From Obelidium mucronatum (lineage: Eukaryota; Chytridiomycota; Chytridiomycetes; Chytridiales; Chytriomycetaceae), in assembly GCA_025765595.1 (NCBI GenBank), contig JAIVFH010000069.1:124001-188000 (forward strand): 64,000 bases of DNA, written 5' to 3'. The stretch's first letter is position 1. Every line of letters starts with the position of its first letter. Below the pieces are notes generated by a model that saw nothing but the letters and a program-made list of their open reading frames with translations, did no database searches and was not told the DNA's origin. Positions 22,700 to 33,691 of this stretch are shown here, piece after piece. Both the position numbers and the translations under genes were made by a program.

Positions 22700-24916
22700 T
22701 CAAGGACCATTTGAAAAAACGGCATCTTCTGGTAATGTTGAACCAGATCCCATTGCTTCCTTCTCTTGAAGCCTTTTAAGTAAATCATCTCCATCAGCAG
22801 TAACATCACGTTCTTCATCATCGCTTCCATCCTCATCCTCATCGTCATTTTCTTCTCCCTCCAGAGAACGACTATCGTCATCCATTTGATTTCGAGTTGG
22901 AACTCTTCCTGCACCCGGTACTGCCAAAATCGCACTTGGTATCCTCATAGGCAAATCTCCAAGTGCAGCAGCCTCCCTTAAAATTCCACTAACGCTAACA
23001 ACCATATCAGAGGCATCACCAATAATTCCACTGTTTTGATGGTGGAATAACCTGGATTCACTGGGCGACACACCACCGTTTTCTGCCATTCTTCCGGCAG
23101 CTAGTTTCCTGAATTCAGAGGGAGAACTAATGACAATTCCATTAGACGCCGCCCTTGGTCTCATAATATTCACACTGCTACCACTCTTTCCTCCAATGCC
23201 GCCACCATTCTTCTTTTTCGCAAGAGATGCGACTGAGGCTGTCAAGCTAACCAGACTCAATCTGGGCGTCAATCCAGTCTTCTGATGAACACCCGTCCCA
23301 CGGCAAGTCTTGCATGAAATGCAACCAATACAAGCACCTGTATTCCTGCAAGAATATGGTTCATTGGGGTGTATGTATCCAAGCGACTGACAATCCAGAC
23401 AACTCGTCGTATCCAAAAAGAGACCCGTCCCACAACAAATAGCACAAGTGCGACAGAATTTACATTCGACCGTCGGTGCGCGATCATGGATTTTCAGGTT
23501 ATCAATCGGGTGCGAGAACCCTCTGCCTTCGCATTTTTCGCAAGGTAAGCGACCGTTCAGTTGTCGTTCCTTTTCCATGGCATTGATTTGCTGCTCTTCT
23601 TGGGCTTGAATCATTGTACGATAGGCTAAGGAGTTGCAGATTTTCGAGTGTTCTTGCGCGCTTTTTTGGGCTACTTCGAAGGAGATTAGAGGACCTGTTC
23701 CGTAACGGTTGTCAAGAGGTCGCTTGTTTTTGTCGGCTTCGAGAACAGAGGGAAGGGTGTGAAGAAGGGTTCCTGGTTGTGCATATGTGTATCCCTCAGG
23801 GTCTTCAGCGACTGGTTTGTGGTGTTACTGAGTTTTGTTTCTTTTTTTTGTTATTTTTCAAGAGATGATACTCACGTCCTCCATCTGGTCCAATCACATA
23901 TTTGATGACGTTGTTTCTTTGACAAATGGACGGACTTCTTGAAGGGTGGATCGATAGCGGGACATCGTCCTCTTCTTTTGTTTTTGTAAGAATCACGAAG
24001 CTCAGCACACAGATTCCCGATAAACATTACTGCTCACAAAGACTCACCGTCCGTTGACTCAGTAATCGCAGGAATCACAGAAGCCCTTCCAGAAATCGGT
24101 GCAATGTCAGCGCCACCAAACACATTCCCAGCACCACCTGCCGCAAAAAAATCAACTGTGCTTCCGATATTGTCCAGATTCATTCCAGTTCCTACTACTT
24201 CCTTCTTCTCTGTCGTCGCTTCCCCGCCCACTGAATTTCTCGTGTACGCATTGTTGGGAATCGGAAGTGGCACAAACTGACTCTGCGCCTGCATTATCGC
24301 GCTTCCACTAGCCATCATATGGCTTCCACTTTTTTGCAAACTCATCAAGGAGAAAGTCGGTTGGAATACTCCTGCACCACCAACCGCACCACCACCGGCC
24401 GCCTTCAGAACACTGCCGACGCCTTTACAAAATCTGCAAGTCACGCAAGACGCGCATCGAGGAGTCGTTCTACAAGCGTATCTGTCGTTCGGGTGGATGT
24501 ATCCCAAGGCTTGGCAGTCGATGCAAGGAGCGAGATCTTGAGGATTCGGGTTCAAGAATGGCGAAAGACAGCTAGAAGAAGGTTGAATATTGACTGCGCT
24601 TCTCTCTTCGAGATAGGACTGAAAGAGGGGCGTCGTCCTCTTCTTCCTCCCCCCCTGCTCCTTTCGGTTCACGGGAATAACTGTTTTTGTGGCTGTTTGA
24701 GTAAAATGGACCAGCAGGGGACCCCATGCCAACAGATGATCGGGATGAAAACATGGAGGGGCTTTTTCGGAGGTGTGGAGACGTGATTTGTTGAACGAGA
24801 AGCGTTGTTAATGGAGTGTTTTCTTCATCATCGCTTTCCTCCTGATCACGTTGCTGGTTCTCGGCTTCTTTATCAAGAAAAGACTTTTGACCAGAGTCGT
24901 GCCCAATGTTGAACAT
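22700..24916 (-). CDS. CxxCxGxG zinc-binding-type protein (DnaJ-like Cys repeats, no J domain)
   Basis: Predicted 673 aa from exons 24595-24916, 24048-24536, 23876-23974 and 22700-23811 (right to left, 2022 nt in phase). Two Cys-rich modules are seen. The first has APCIDCQALGYIHPNDRYAC and CASCVTCRFCKGVG. The second is longer: LPCEKCEGRGFSHP, VECKFCRTCAICCGTGLF, SCLDCQSLGYIHPNEPYSC, CISCKTCRGTG. The spacing resembles the CR zinc region of DnaJ-type proteins. A short motif D-D-x-P-L-[ST] recurs (EENTPLTTLL, EDDAPLSVLS, EDDVPLSIHP), ahead of an acidic C-terminus (DDEDEDGSDDEE). Cellular role unknown; the sequence suggests a cytosolic or nuclear scaffold. Confidence 0.75.
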
Positions 24917-25121
24917 TTTTCTTTGGTAGGAGGGACGGATTACAATTGGAGTTTGGCTTCGTCCAAATATTCCAGAAATAGAAACTCCCTAATACAGCTG
25001 GGCTGATACCCAGATGATTTTCTTTCCATCCATAAGTCACGGGCTCATTTCCTGGTGCGTGAAAGCGCGTTCCGGTGCCGTGTCAAAAGCCAAGAATTAA
25101 AATATTTATATGAATTATGAT

Positions 25122-26342
25122 TTATTCGTCATCTGACGAAGCCAGGTCAAAACCTTCCTGCTCCCAATTATATTCAGTCTTAAATGATGGTCGAACATGT
25201 GTGGGAGATGATGGGGCTGAATCAGTCAAGTCAATCAGAACAGGCTGAGTCCTGTTTCGACGCGATACTGCTCGACGTGACGGAGTGCTGAAAGGTTCTT
25301 CCTTTTTCAATTCAATTTCAATGATTTCGCGTGATATGGGAGTTTCTACTTTAACTTCTGGAACTTGTGCTATTTCATGTTTGACTTGTGATGACATTGC
25401 ACCATATTCAGATTTCACTTCGCTCGATTCCCTTTTAAAGTTTAAGTTTCTTTCCACAGGGGCGATTGGCTCTGACTTGACTCGTTTCAATGGAGTTTTC
25501 GTGGGTGTTGGAGGCACGACCAAGACTTTTTTGTAATCCCCTTCATCCTCACTAAAATCCACAATATTACGCGCAATCCGTTTCCGGTGAGTTTTGGGAG
25601 GAGTGTGTGGTGGCGGCGCTGCAATTGCTGCCACAGGCAAATCCGCAATCCAATAATAATCATGGCGTTTCGTGTAAACAATACGATTTCCGGGAACATG
25701 AGGCTTATGAGAAAAGAACTTCTTCTGCTTCTTTAGGTGGGCAAAGACTTCCAATCCGATATGTTTGAACTGTTTCTTTGCCAATACTTGCTTGATTGTG
25801 GCAACTGAAGTATGCGCCCCTTTACAGCCCCAGCAAGTTCTCCTTCGATTTGGATGCGAGGAGTATTGCTTCCAGTCTACGCCGTGTTGATCTGCCAGTT
25901 CCTTTGTCAAGCCGTCGCGGGAAGCACACGTGTGGCAGGTGTTGGAGCCTGTGATCAGATCCCGGTAGTCAAGACCAATCTTTTTGTCTTGGCGTCTCTG
26001 CTGCGGTGTTTTGTAGTATCTCTCGAAGGCGTCTTCGGTGGGGTTTGAGTAAGCGCTGAAGAACTGGTTGAAGTGGTCATAGTCAAACTCATCGAAGGAA
26101 TACGCAGCATCTTGATTGAAGCAGCTGAAGTCATCGTAGAACTGTGAGGCTTCGGGTGGGTAGCTGTTTGTGGTCAGGCGGTCGAAGGCGGCGCTGAGGG
26201 CCTGGAAGCTCTCGGTTGATCCGCCGGGTTTGTCGGGATGCGCAGTCAGAGAGAGCTTCAGGAACTGACGGCGCAGCGATGCGCTGTCGGTGGGATCAGT
26301 TGTCTTCAGTTGCATTGTCGCCAAATCAGCTGATCGACTCAT
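25122..26342 (-). CDS. J-domain protein with a C-terminal Cys pair region
   Basis: Single exon, 406 aa from ATG 26342 (MSRSADLATM). An N-terminal J domain is clear: LRRQFLKLSLTAHPDKPGGS then ESFQALSAAFDRL, with the HPD motif that stimulates Hsp70. It is followed by a Phe/Tyr/Asp-rich linker, then a four-cysteine block (CHTCASRDG and CWGCKGAH, about 30 residues apart) that could bind zinc, then a basic VFAHLKKQKKFF region and a long disordered acidic/Ser tail with KRVKSEP-type basic patches. The layout suits a specialised nuclear or cytosolic co-chaperone; the partner is unknown. Confidence 0.85.
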   Translation of the reverse strand: MSRSADLATMQLKTTDPTDSASLRRQFLKLSLTAHPDKPGGSTESFQALSAAFDRLTTNSYPPEASQFYDDFSCFNQDAAYSFDEFDYDHFNQFFSAYSNPTEDAFERYYKTPQQRRQDKKIGLDYRDLITGSNTCHTCASRDGLTKELADQHGVDWKQYSSHPNRRRTCWGCKGAHTSVATIKQVLAKKQFKHIGLEVFAHLKKQKKFFSHKPHVPGNRIVYTKRHDYYWIADLPVAAIAAPPPHTPPKTHRKRIARNIVDFSEDEGDYKKVLVVPPTPTKTPLKRVKSEPIAPVERNLNFKRESSEVKSEYGAMSSQVKHEIAQVPEVKVETPISREIIEIELKKEEPFSTPSRRAVSRRNRTQPVLIDLTDSAPSSPTHVRPSFKTEYNWEQEGFDLASSDDE

Positions 26343-26401
26343 TTTGGGAAAAAGAATACTTGATGTCAACTTTATTATTGAATCGATCTTATGAAATGAA
26401 T

Positions 26402-27520
26402 CTACTCTGACTTTACAGCCTTCTTCTTTTGCTTCAACATCTCTTGGCGTTTAGCATATCCAGCATCAGTTCCAGTGATCCAGTCCCAGTATCGGAAGGT
26501 AGAACCATAGTTCCCAATAAACTTTTCGTGGTGGTAGTCGTGGAAGTCAGCACCTAACACACACGGATAGAGTATAAATGATATGCAAAGAAAAAATTAA
26601 AGAATAGAGGAAGATATTCTCACCAGCCCAAACAGGAAACCAGTGTCGAAGCGACCAGGGGAAGTCATATCCACAATGGTTGTCAACAGTCAAAACCAAT
26701 CTCAATCCCAACCACGCGAAAACACCCACAACATGAAGGGAGTAATCTGAGCTTGCATAATGACCCCCGCATCCTCCCAATAGCCATTGAGCAAACCCTT
26801 GTGTACACTCGGCACCATCAATCCATTCACCCATACTGGCCACAGACCAAATCAATGGACCCAAAAAGAATCCAATTCCAAGAATAAGAGTCTCAGCAAC
26901 AGAAGCGTATTCGGCAACAATCCCAAAAGGAGCCTGGTAGTAGTGATGTTGTTTGTGGATGTACTTATACAAAATACCCCAGTGGAGTGCACGGTGACCC
27001 CAGTAATGGTAAGTGTCCTCGACAATTACAAAAAATGCGCATTGTAAGGCAATCAAGGCAAGGGATGGAAATGGGACTTCAAGAAACTTCATTCCCAATG
27101 CCTCAGTAAGCGGTTTGAACAGACACATCATGGGGAGTTGAACAAATAGTTGAGCAAGTGTTATGTGGGACATGGCCTTTCGAAACTCTGATCCAGTTAC
27201 GACCTTTTCAGTCTTTGGTAAATAATACTTGATTAGGGATGGTCACCTGCATAAAGCACACTTCCAACAAGACACACACCTGAATCTTATACTTCTTGAA
27301 TGATGGAATATGGTCGAGAACAACATATGGAAGGTATCTTGAGAAGAATACAAACTCGTGCCAAATAAAAAGGATGACAGCCAATTTCAGGGATGGATTG
27401 ACGCCTCCTTGGAACATGTTGAACCACAGCAGCTCCAAATCATTCGGAGTGTATCCCTTTGGAACGATGGGACTTAGGTCAGTTGGTCGTTGTCAGGTTC
27501 CTGATCGCTTCGAAGGACAT
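26402..27520 (-). CDS. ERG25: C-4 methylsterol oxidase (ERG25)
   Basis: Membrane di-iron oxygenase of ergosterol synthesis, acting in the ER to oxidise the 4-methyl groups of 4,4-dimethylsterols. Exons, right to left: about 27281-27520, 26624-27227, 26402-26553. The His-box residues of the fatty-acid-hydroxylase superfamily are present: HRALH, YIHKQHHYYQAP and FHDYHHEKF. The family signatures FPSLALIALQCAFFVIVED and VDNHCGYDFPWSLRHW also match. The start MSFEAIRNLTTTN reaches the conserved PKGYTPNDLELLWFN stretch only if one base is skipped at an in-frame TGA near 27480; everything after it is open. In an essential gene this looks like a consensus insertion. The C-terminus is Lys-rich, as expected for an ER protein. 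Confidence 0.92.
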
Positions 27521-27645
27521 TATTGTCTCTTTTTTTCGTGAATCAGGCCATCAATTTATTACAAACCTTCACAAACATAACACCTGAAATGACAAATTAT
27601 GATACACACTTGACAGCTGGATTCGGACGAATGAATTGGATCCTA

Positions 27646-28934
27646 TCAATCCTGCAAAGTTAGGCTTTTATCCACTCCAATATCCACCAAGTTTGCAAGG
27701 TACGTTGGCACAATCTGATTTACAAAATAATCTTCATCGATTTGCATCTGTAAGAAATCGAGTCAACATACTATTCAGATTAAACAGAAGCCAAACAGGT
27801 CTCACATGTTTCCCATCTTGTAACAAACGGTCGACGCGACCCTTCTCATTCAACCAACGAAGACCAATCCAATCTTGTAGATATAAGTCTTGGTTCTCCA
27901 TTTGAACAATATTCATTTCCTCGTCAAAGAATCCAAACCACTTCAAATTCAGACAAGTTTAGAATCGATACAACTCCTAAAATCAAAACCTAAAAAAGAG
28001 GCACTCAACAGAACTTTCGCTTGGAACCACCATCGTATCTTCACTGAAGCGAATGAGTACGAGCTTGTTTAGGGCTTTCAAGTTGTCCTTGTAAGACTCG
28101 TTTCTGGATGCTTCGACTTCATTGTTGATATGTGGTAGGAAAATATTCTTCTCCAGGTACTTCTTGTAGTTTTGAGGATCCTTGGTTTTACGCGGTTTTA
28201 AACAACAATTTTGAAGTATCAAAATCCCCTTACTCGGTAGTACTGAGCTTGGACAACACGATTCTGAATCCACGACAGGTAAGCCCCACTCTTGAATAAA
28301 TTACGCATCAAATAGCAGTTGGTATCGGCATTCTCGGCACAATTTGGGGCATCTCCAACGCCTTTTCAAAACCAAAAGCGAGTTTTGATTTAATTCGCTG
28401 ACTGAGATTTGAGAAACCTCTAACCCATATGCTGGCTTCCATACGTTATCAAATTATGAACCTTGGGACCATCTGAACACGTTTCGACATAGGCTCTCAA
28501 GAATTGCCCGCCCTGCGAAAATCCAATCGCGTTGAATCCAAACTCCAGTTCAGGTACAGGCTTTTAAATCCTCGCAGACTTGAGCCACTTGATCATAAAC
28601 GATTCCAAAGTATCCAGCTTGTTGATCTTCCTTTTCAGTTGGGCCAGCTACTTGGATCGAGTGTACGAAAGTTCCTGGCAGATTCGCAGTGATAAGTTCG
28701 GAGATGTAGCCCATAGAGTCCGGATTGCAACAAGTATCTCCCATTCCTGTTTTACTGTTAGGTTGAGGAATAAACAAGAGGACTCTCTTGCAATACCATG
28801 CCATAATACCACTGTTGCGAGGAGTTAGCACACACACTTTCAACAAGCAGAGCAAAACACAAACCTGGCCGCTGCTGTTTCGCTGCCAAAACGCCAACTG
28901 CCAATGCTCCAATAGCTATAAGTCGCCCAAGCAT
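27646..28934 (-). CDS. PPT1: Palmitoyl-protein thioesterase (PPT1 type)
   Basis: Vacuolar/lysosomal-type alpha/beta hydrolase that removes palmitate from cysteines. It starts at 28934 with a signal peptide (MLGRLIAIGALAVGVLAAK). Landmarks: GMGDTCCNPDSMGYI, the nucleophile motif GFSQGGQFLRAYVE (about 28500-28540), NRVVQAQYYR, NESYKDNLKALNKL, a Ser/Asp region EDTMVVPSESS and WFGFFDEE. The last exon ends LVDIGVDKSLTLQD. About six or seven exons are implied. Between VCEDLKA and ELEFGFNA the frame shifts by one extra base near an in-frame TGA (about 28555-28575), while the catalytic motif beyond is intact. Product identity is firm, exact exon ends less so. Confidence 0.88.
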
Positions 28935-28981
28935 CTTTTTTTATTGTTTCTTTTTTATTTACTTTTGAATATTTCACTGCA

Positions 28982-30104
28982 ATGCAAATCTTGTGCTTTC
29001 TTGCGGCCTTCGCCTCGATCGCTTCGATTGCCAACGCGACTTGTCCGATTAAGGAAAAGTGTCCGTATGTATCTATTTTCATTTCGTCCATCCTTTAGTC
29101 GTAGTTGACCTGGGAGCCTTTGAAGCTATGCCAAGTACACGCCTTCGACTCACGGATCTAGCGATGGCTGTCCCCTGAAGACCGCTGGCTGTCCTTATTA
29201 CGAAACACATGCGAAAGATAAGACTTTGGCGGATTTTGTGACGGAGGCGGATGGAAAGTGTCCTTTATCAGAAAAGTGTCCGCTCTACAAGGTATTTTTG
29301 TTAACTTTCTATGCCGAATCTGCAAAAAAATAGTTAATAGTTTATTAGGATGTCAAAGAGGGGAAAAAGATTGATCTTTCTGGTGATGCTTGTCCGCTCA
29401 AAGATAAATGGTTGGCATGACACATGTTTTTTAAACGGAATTCCTCAATTGATGTTTAGCCCATACTACAAAACCATTAAATCTCACGGGGATTCTCTCG
29501 ATTGCCCCTTGGAAAAGTCTTGGTAAGTACAATTCTACAGCAACGCACCAAATTTTAATGACTCAGGTACTCTGTATCAAACTTACACAATTGTAGCCCT
29601 CGTAAGTTTATTTTTTCTCCTTTGCCATTCGGCTGTTTCTCACGATATTCTTCCCTCCCTTTGTTTTCAGACTTCAAGAAGGATTTCAAAAGTGGTAAAC
29701 ATCCACTTCACGGTTCGGGTAAAGATTCTCACAATCCAAAAGACTGGTTTGATAATTCTTTTTCTGGCGATTTTATTTGATCCGTTTTTAAAAACAGCCC
29801 ATACTTAAAGTCGCACAAGACTCGTCCTGATCAAGAATCTAGTGAAAGCGACAAGCCATCATGTCCCATGAAAGGATCTTCATGTCCTTACGCGTCCAAG
29901 AATGCTGCTGCAGCTGCAGGCAGTAATGGAGAAGGAGGATGCCCTCTCCAGAAAGCGGGCTGCCCTTACTACGAAAACCACGGAAAAGATGTGGATACTG
30001 CCGATTTATTGAAACATGCTGGCGGCTGCCCGCATAGCAAAAAATTCGTCAAGGATGGTGTTGCTGCTGATGCCGGTGCTGCTGGAGGCTGTCCAATTGG
30101 CTAA
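28982..30104 (+). CDS. Secreted/ER Cys-rich protein with CPxxxxCPYY repeats, part A
   Basis: Exons 28982-29064, 29126-29291, 29349-29410, 29460-29522, 29597-29601 (five bases), 29671-29746 and 29798-30104 join to 253 aa. It starts with a good signal peptide (MQILCFLAAFASIASIANA). The mature part is a string of C-P-[LIM]-x-x-x-C-P-[YLH]-[YFK] units: CPIKEKCPYAKY, CPLKTAGCPYYETH, CPLSEKCPLYK, CPYYKTIKSHGDSLDCPLEK, CPHFKKDFKSGKH, CPMKGSSCPYASK. I do not recognise the family; pairs of CP dipeptides suggest a disulphide-bonded repeat. The frame stops at TAA 30102 in the middle of a unit, and homology continues into the next locus, so A and B may be one gene with frame breaks. Confidence 0.75.
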
Positions 30105-30257
30105 AGGCAAAGTGTCCACGTATGTAAAACCTTTCGTGATCTCAAACAAAAAAGAATTCTAATTTGGTTTTTTTTTCTTCAGATTTCAACAAGGACCTTG
30201 ATGCTTCTGAAGGAAGTGCCGACGAATGCCCATATTTGAAAAAGAAGCACGCCTCAG

Positions 30258-30986
30258 ATGGCAACGCGGAAGGAAGCCACAGAAAGTGCTCCAAAAGAAT
30301 GCCCACTGAAAGGAAAATGCCCATACGTCAGTGACCACCACGTCGAACACACTGGAGAAGGGTGTCCTTTAAAAAAGGGAGCTTGTCCATATTATACTGA
30401 GCATGCTAAAGATAAGGACATTGCTGATTTGTTGCAACACGAAGGTGGCTGTCCTTTGAAGACAAAATGTCCATATTATAAGGTTTGTAGTTTGATGGTC
30501 AAAAAAATTTGCTCACCATTTGGCAATTTTATTTCGAAGGCTTTGAAAAACGGCGAAAAAGTGGATCTGAGTGGAACCAAGTGCCCACTAGCTGAAAAGT
30601 GTCCATACTACAAAGAAGTCAAGGATCATGGAGCTGCTGATTGTCCCTTGGAGAAGTGTATGTATTTACTTTTACCGTTTCACTTTCTAATAGCGTTCCG
30701 ACTGATATTTCGCACCCACATAGCTTGCCCTCGTAAGAACTTTGATGAAATGTTTAAAACATACCTGAAAATGATTGTAGATTTCAAGAAGGACTTTGAG
30801 AAGGGAGGGCATGCCCATCATGGAGGAAAACACGATTCCCACCAAGCCAAAGACTGGTAAGTTGCTCTATCTAGGCGGATGCCCCATTTATTTACGTATG
30901 CTAACGTTGTCGTTTCTCTTGTCGTTTCTCTCAGCCCTTACATCAAAAACCACAAGACCAAGGGCGAGACCCACGACGAGCTCTAG
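30258..30986 (+). CDS. Cys-rich CPxxxxCPYY-repeat protein, part B, ending in HDEL
   Basis: Exons 30258-30482, 30540-30657, 30724-30732 (nine bases), 30781-30856 and 30935-30986 join to 159 aa. Units CPLKGKCPYVSDHH, CPLKKGACPYYTEHAKDKDI, CPLKTKCPYYK, CPLAEKCPYYKEVKDHGAAD and CPHFKKDFEKGGH repeat those of part A in the same order and with the same intron positions, so this is an internal duplication. It begins at an ATG without a signal peptide, but the protein ends HDEL, the fungal ER-retrieval signal. A signal peptide on A and HDEL on B make most sense if the two form one ER-luminal protein, broken here by extra bases between 30085 and 30290. Confidence 0.7.
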
Positions 30987-31063
30987 TTGAAAATCACACA
31001 GAAGCACCAATAAATCCAAGCAAGATAATTGTAGTCATTTTTGCTCATCATTATTTGGTGGTT

Positions 31064-31620
31064 TTATATTCGTTCAAACACACCGTTTGGAAACACCTCC
31101 TTCAAAACGCATTTCACATCGTCTCCAGAACTCAGCGTATACACGCGCCAGAACGAATTACCATCCCTTCCCACTTGCAATAGTTCAAAGTCGGGTAGGA
31201 TATTCAGGTATCGAAACAATTGTCCAATTCCAATCTTTTCCTGATCAACAAGGCGAAGGTGCTCAGGATTCCATAGTGTTACTGTACTAGTGGCTGTACA
31301 GAGAACCTGGGATTCACATAGGAGTTCGACGTGTCGATCGTATTCTGCAAGAATCGCATTGTCTGCGGCAGTTATTGGGGCCTTTGCTGGAATTTTGCGT
31401 TCGTTTTTGATGATTTTAACGGATATTGGGGCATTGTAAAAGGCGCTGTTATTTGTTCATTGCTTGTGTAATCAGTTTCTTGGTGGCGTTGAAAAGAACC
31501 AGCAAAACAAAGCTGGAAAACCTTAATATCCGTTGGACGTTCCCATTTGCAGTCAAAAGTATCCGTTCCAGCGAAGAGTACCCATCCGGCAACTGACACA
31601 CTAGTTTCCCTCATGGACAT
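31064..31620 (-). CDS. Hypothetical protein, weakly chorismate-lyase/UTRA-like
   Basis: Starts MSMRETSVSVAGWVLFAGTD at 31620. The C-terminal part (31064-31420) reads ISVKIIKNERKIPAKAPITA, then ILAEYDRHVELLCESQVLCT and ATSTVTLWNP, then IGIGQLFRYLNILPDFELLQ and ends GVFERI. The order (Glu-rich strand, ATSTVxLWNP, GIGQLFR) reminds me of chorismate lyase-like folds, but this is a weak impression. The two halves are not in a consistent splice phase: either an unseen intron boundary or an extra base lies between 31430 and 31520. No function assigned. Confidence 0.45.
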
Positions 31621-31728
31621 GATGTCACCCTGTCAACAAAGAGTTCTTTAGAGAAAAAGTGAAAACTTGGCACATATCAAACGGAATCAAAACGAACAAA
31701 GTGAGGTGGAGGTGGAACCAGACGCTTA

Positions 31729-31935
31729 TTACTCTTTCGAATAACTTGAGGCTGAATCAGCGTCGTTGTCAATTCCGTTCATGCTTTCAAGCAGTGCCTC
31801 ATACGCTGCCTTGAATTCTTGCAGTCGCCGAAGACGGAGACTTGTTTGTTCGGTGGTTGAAGTTGGGGAGGCTGTTGATATCTTTGTGCCGAGTGAAGCT
31901 GTCAAGAGCTCAAAACTGGTTGATGTTGTGGTCAT
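31729..31935 (-). CDS. Small coiled-coil protein
   Basis: Single-exon frame of 68 aa with a Ser/Thr-rich start (MTTTSTSFELLTASLG), a helical core rich in Arg, Leu and Glu (LRLRRLQEFKAAYEALLESM) and an acidic Ser tail. No relatives recognised. It lies between two confident genes and could be a real small gene or a chance frame; the heptad-like core favours a real one slightly. Confidence 0.4.
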   Translation of the reverse strand: MTTTSTSFELLTASLGTKISTASPTSTTEQTSLRLRRLQEFKAAYEALLESMNGIDNDADSASSYSKE

Positions 31936-32271
31936 TGGTTTATCACTTATTATTATTATTATTTACGTAATTATACAGATTATTTCAGATTATTTCAGAT
32001 TGTCAGATCTATCGAAGTTCCGTCACAGGAGAAAGAAGGCAGACCTATCAATAACTCGTTTATCTTCTCTTCGGTGTGTAAATCCCCACCGACCGAAATG
32101 AGGCTAGGACCAAAGCGTGTTTGAAACAGACCAACACCTTTCAAAGCATGTGGGGGTCTGACATAAACACTTTGCAGCCGAGTTGATCTCGCCAGTCCAT
32201 AGCCGGTGCTAAAATAGAGAATTGGTGTCGATGGAAATTATATCCCTTTGCACAGAAAAATCGTAGCCAAA
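31936..32271. other. Intergenic region upstream of velvet H
   Basis: AT-rich, with an ATT microsatellite at about 31948-31963 and a short tandem duplication of a CAGATTATTT-type word at about 31976-32002. I see no convincing gene, RNA or terminator. Confidence 0.4.
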
Positions 32272-33603
32272 ATGGACCTCCAGATCACTGCAAACCACGG
32301 CCATTTGAGCGATCACTCTTCCTCAAGGCAGCCACTTGTGGCACCTTCGGCTACACTAGAGAGGTCCAATGACCTTCAACTTGGCGCCGTCAGAGGCAGT
32401 TTCACTCCCATTCCCCATGAACAGCGAAGACTGTTGAAGACCGAACCTAGCGAAGAGAGCAACTGACTCTCCCCTATACAAGACCGTCTTAGTAGGGTAC
32501 TCCTAAGGTAACTTGACAATTGATGGCGGCAGCAGTTCGAGTCATGAATACCTCTAACTTGGGAACATGACCCACGTAACTTTAGAAACTGGAGCCAAAT
32601 GATATCACTCTCACAGTCATTCAACAGCCAGAGAAGGCAAGAGTTTGTGGGTTCTCAGTAACAGATCGAAGACCTATTCACCCTCCTCCAGTGTGAGTAG
32701 ACTCTTTATTTTTTTTCTTTGTTGGTATTTTCGCCCAATCTGACTCATTCCACCACATTTGACCACTGGCGCTAAAAAAATTAAAACGATAAATAGAATC
32801 AAGCTATCGGGGAGCGGTATCTCTGAATCAAGCTCGTTGGTCATGTTTGCGTCGCTGTGGTCGAGGTACCTAAATACTGCGAATTGTCAATTCGCTTTGA
32901 AAAAAATTACTGTGTTATACTCAACTAATGCAATGATATTACGTATAAATTATGCAGAGATCTTCAGCAGAATGTCACTTATTCTCACAAGGCCGGTCCA
33001 AAGTTTGCATATACCCCAGCCTCGGACGAGTCTGAGGAGGAAGAAGACGACGTTATTAGCAATCAAGATTGTTCCGCGTATCTGCACCCAGTTATTAAGA
33101 GGCCGCGGTATAATGTTGGGTTGGCGGAAGGTTATACATCCAGTATGGTTCTGATGGGACAACTCATAAGCGAATGTTCCAAGCTGACTGATACAAGTGG
33201 AGAAAATGGTCTTTACTTTGTGTATAATGATTTGGCTGTGCGGTCAAGCGGGTTCTACCGCCTGAAATTCGAGCTTTATCAAATGTCAAAGTAAGTTCGT
33301 TTTCATAATGATTAGCGCGGGTGGACGCGTGCGTTTGAGAGAGACAAAATCGGCAAATACGTGTATGCTTACCCTGTTTTTTTTTTTCATTCAAGTGTCC
33401 TGAGAGGATCTTCTCCATTGGCAGTGGTTTATAGTGGCCAATTCCAAGCTTTTAGTCCCAAATCATTTCCTGGACTGACACATCCAACGGCACTGAGCTT
33501 GTGTTTTGCCAGACAAGGTGTTAGTATTCGGATGAGGTCAACGGCAAGCGGGCATGGGAGTGGGAGGGTTAAGCGAAATCGCGACGATGATGAGGACGAT
33601 TAA
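32272..33603 (+). CDS. Velvet-domain transcription factor, isolated paralogue H
   Basis: Eighth velvet locus, about 10 kb from the main cluster. Exons 2-5 are clear: 32586-32692, 32797-32865 (69 nt), 32958-33290 and 33396-33603. Exon 1 is less certain; ATG 32272 with a donor near 32388 keeps phase and gives about 277 aa. Domain: ITLTVIQQPEKARVCGFSVT then DRRPIHPPPVIKLSG, LVMFASLWSR, an acidic insert (DESEEEEDDV), YTSSMVLMGQLISECSKLTD, GLYFVYNDLAVRSSGFYRLK, FQAFSPKSFPGLTHPTALSL and CFARQGVSIRMR, then a basic-to-acidic tail. The 69-nt exon and intron positions are those of cluster members B, C, D and F, so it moved away after the family formed. Confidence 0.88.
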
Positions 33604-33691
33604 TTCCCATAGTCTGTCTCTTTTAGATGTTTTATTTGGTGGAATAGATATTGCACTTTTTATTTATTTTAATTAATTATTTTTATCGAAA

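Noticed and set aside
31946..31966. ATT microsatellite as a regulatory element
   Set aside because: Short simple repeat in an AT-rich spacer with no further support.
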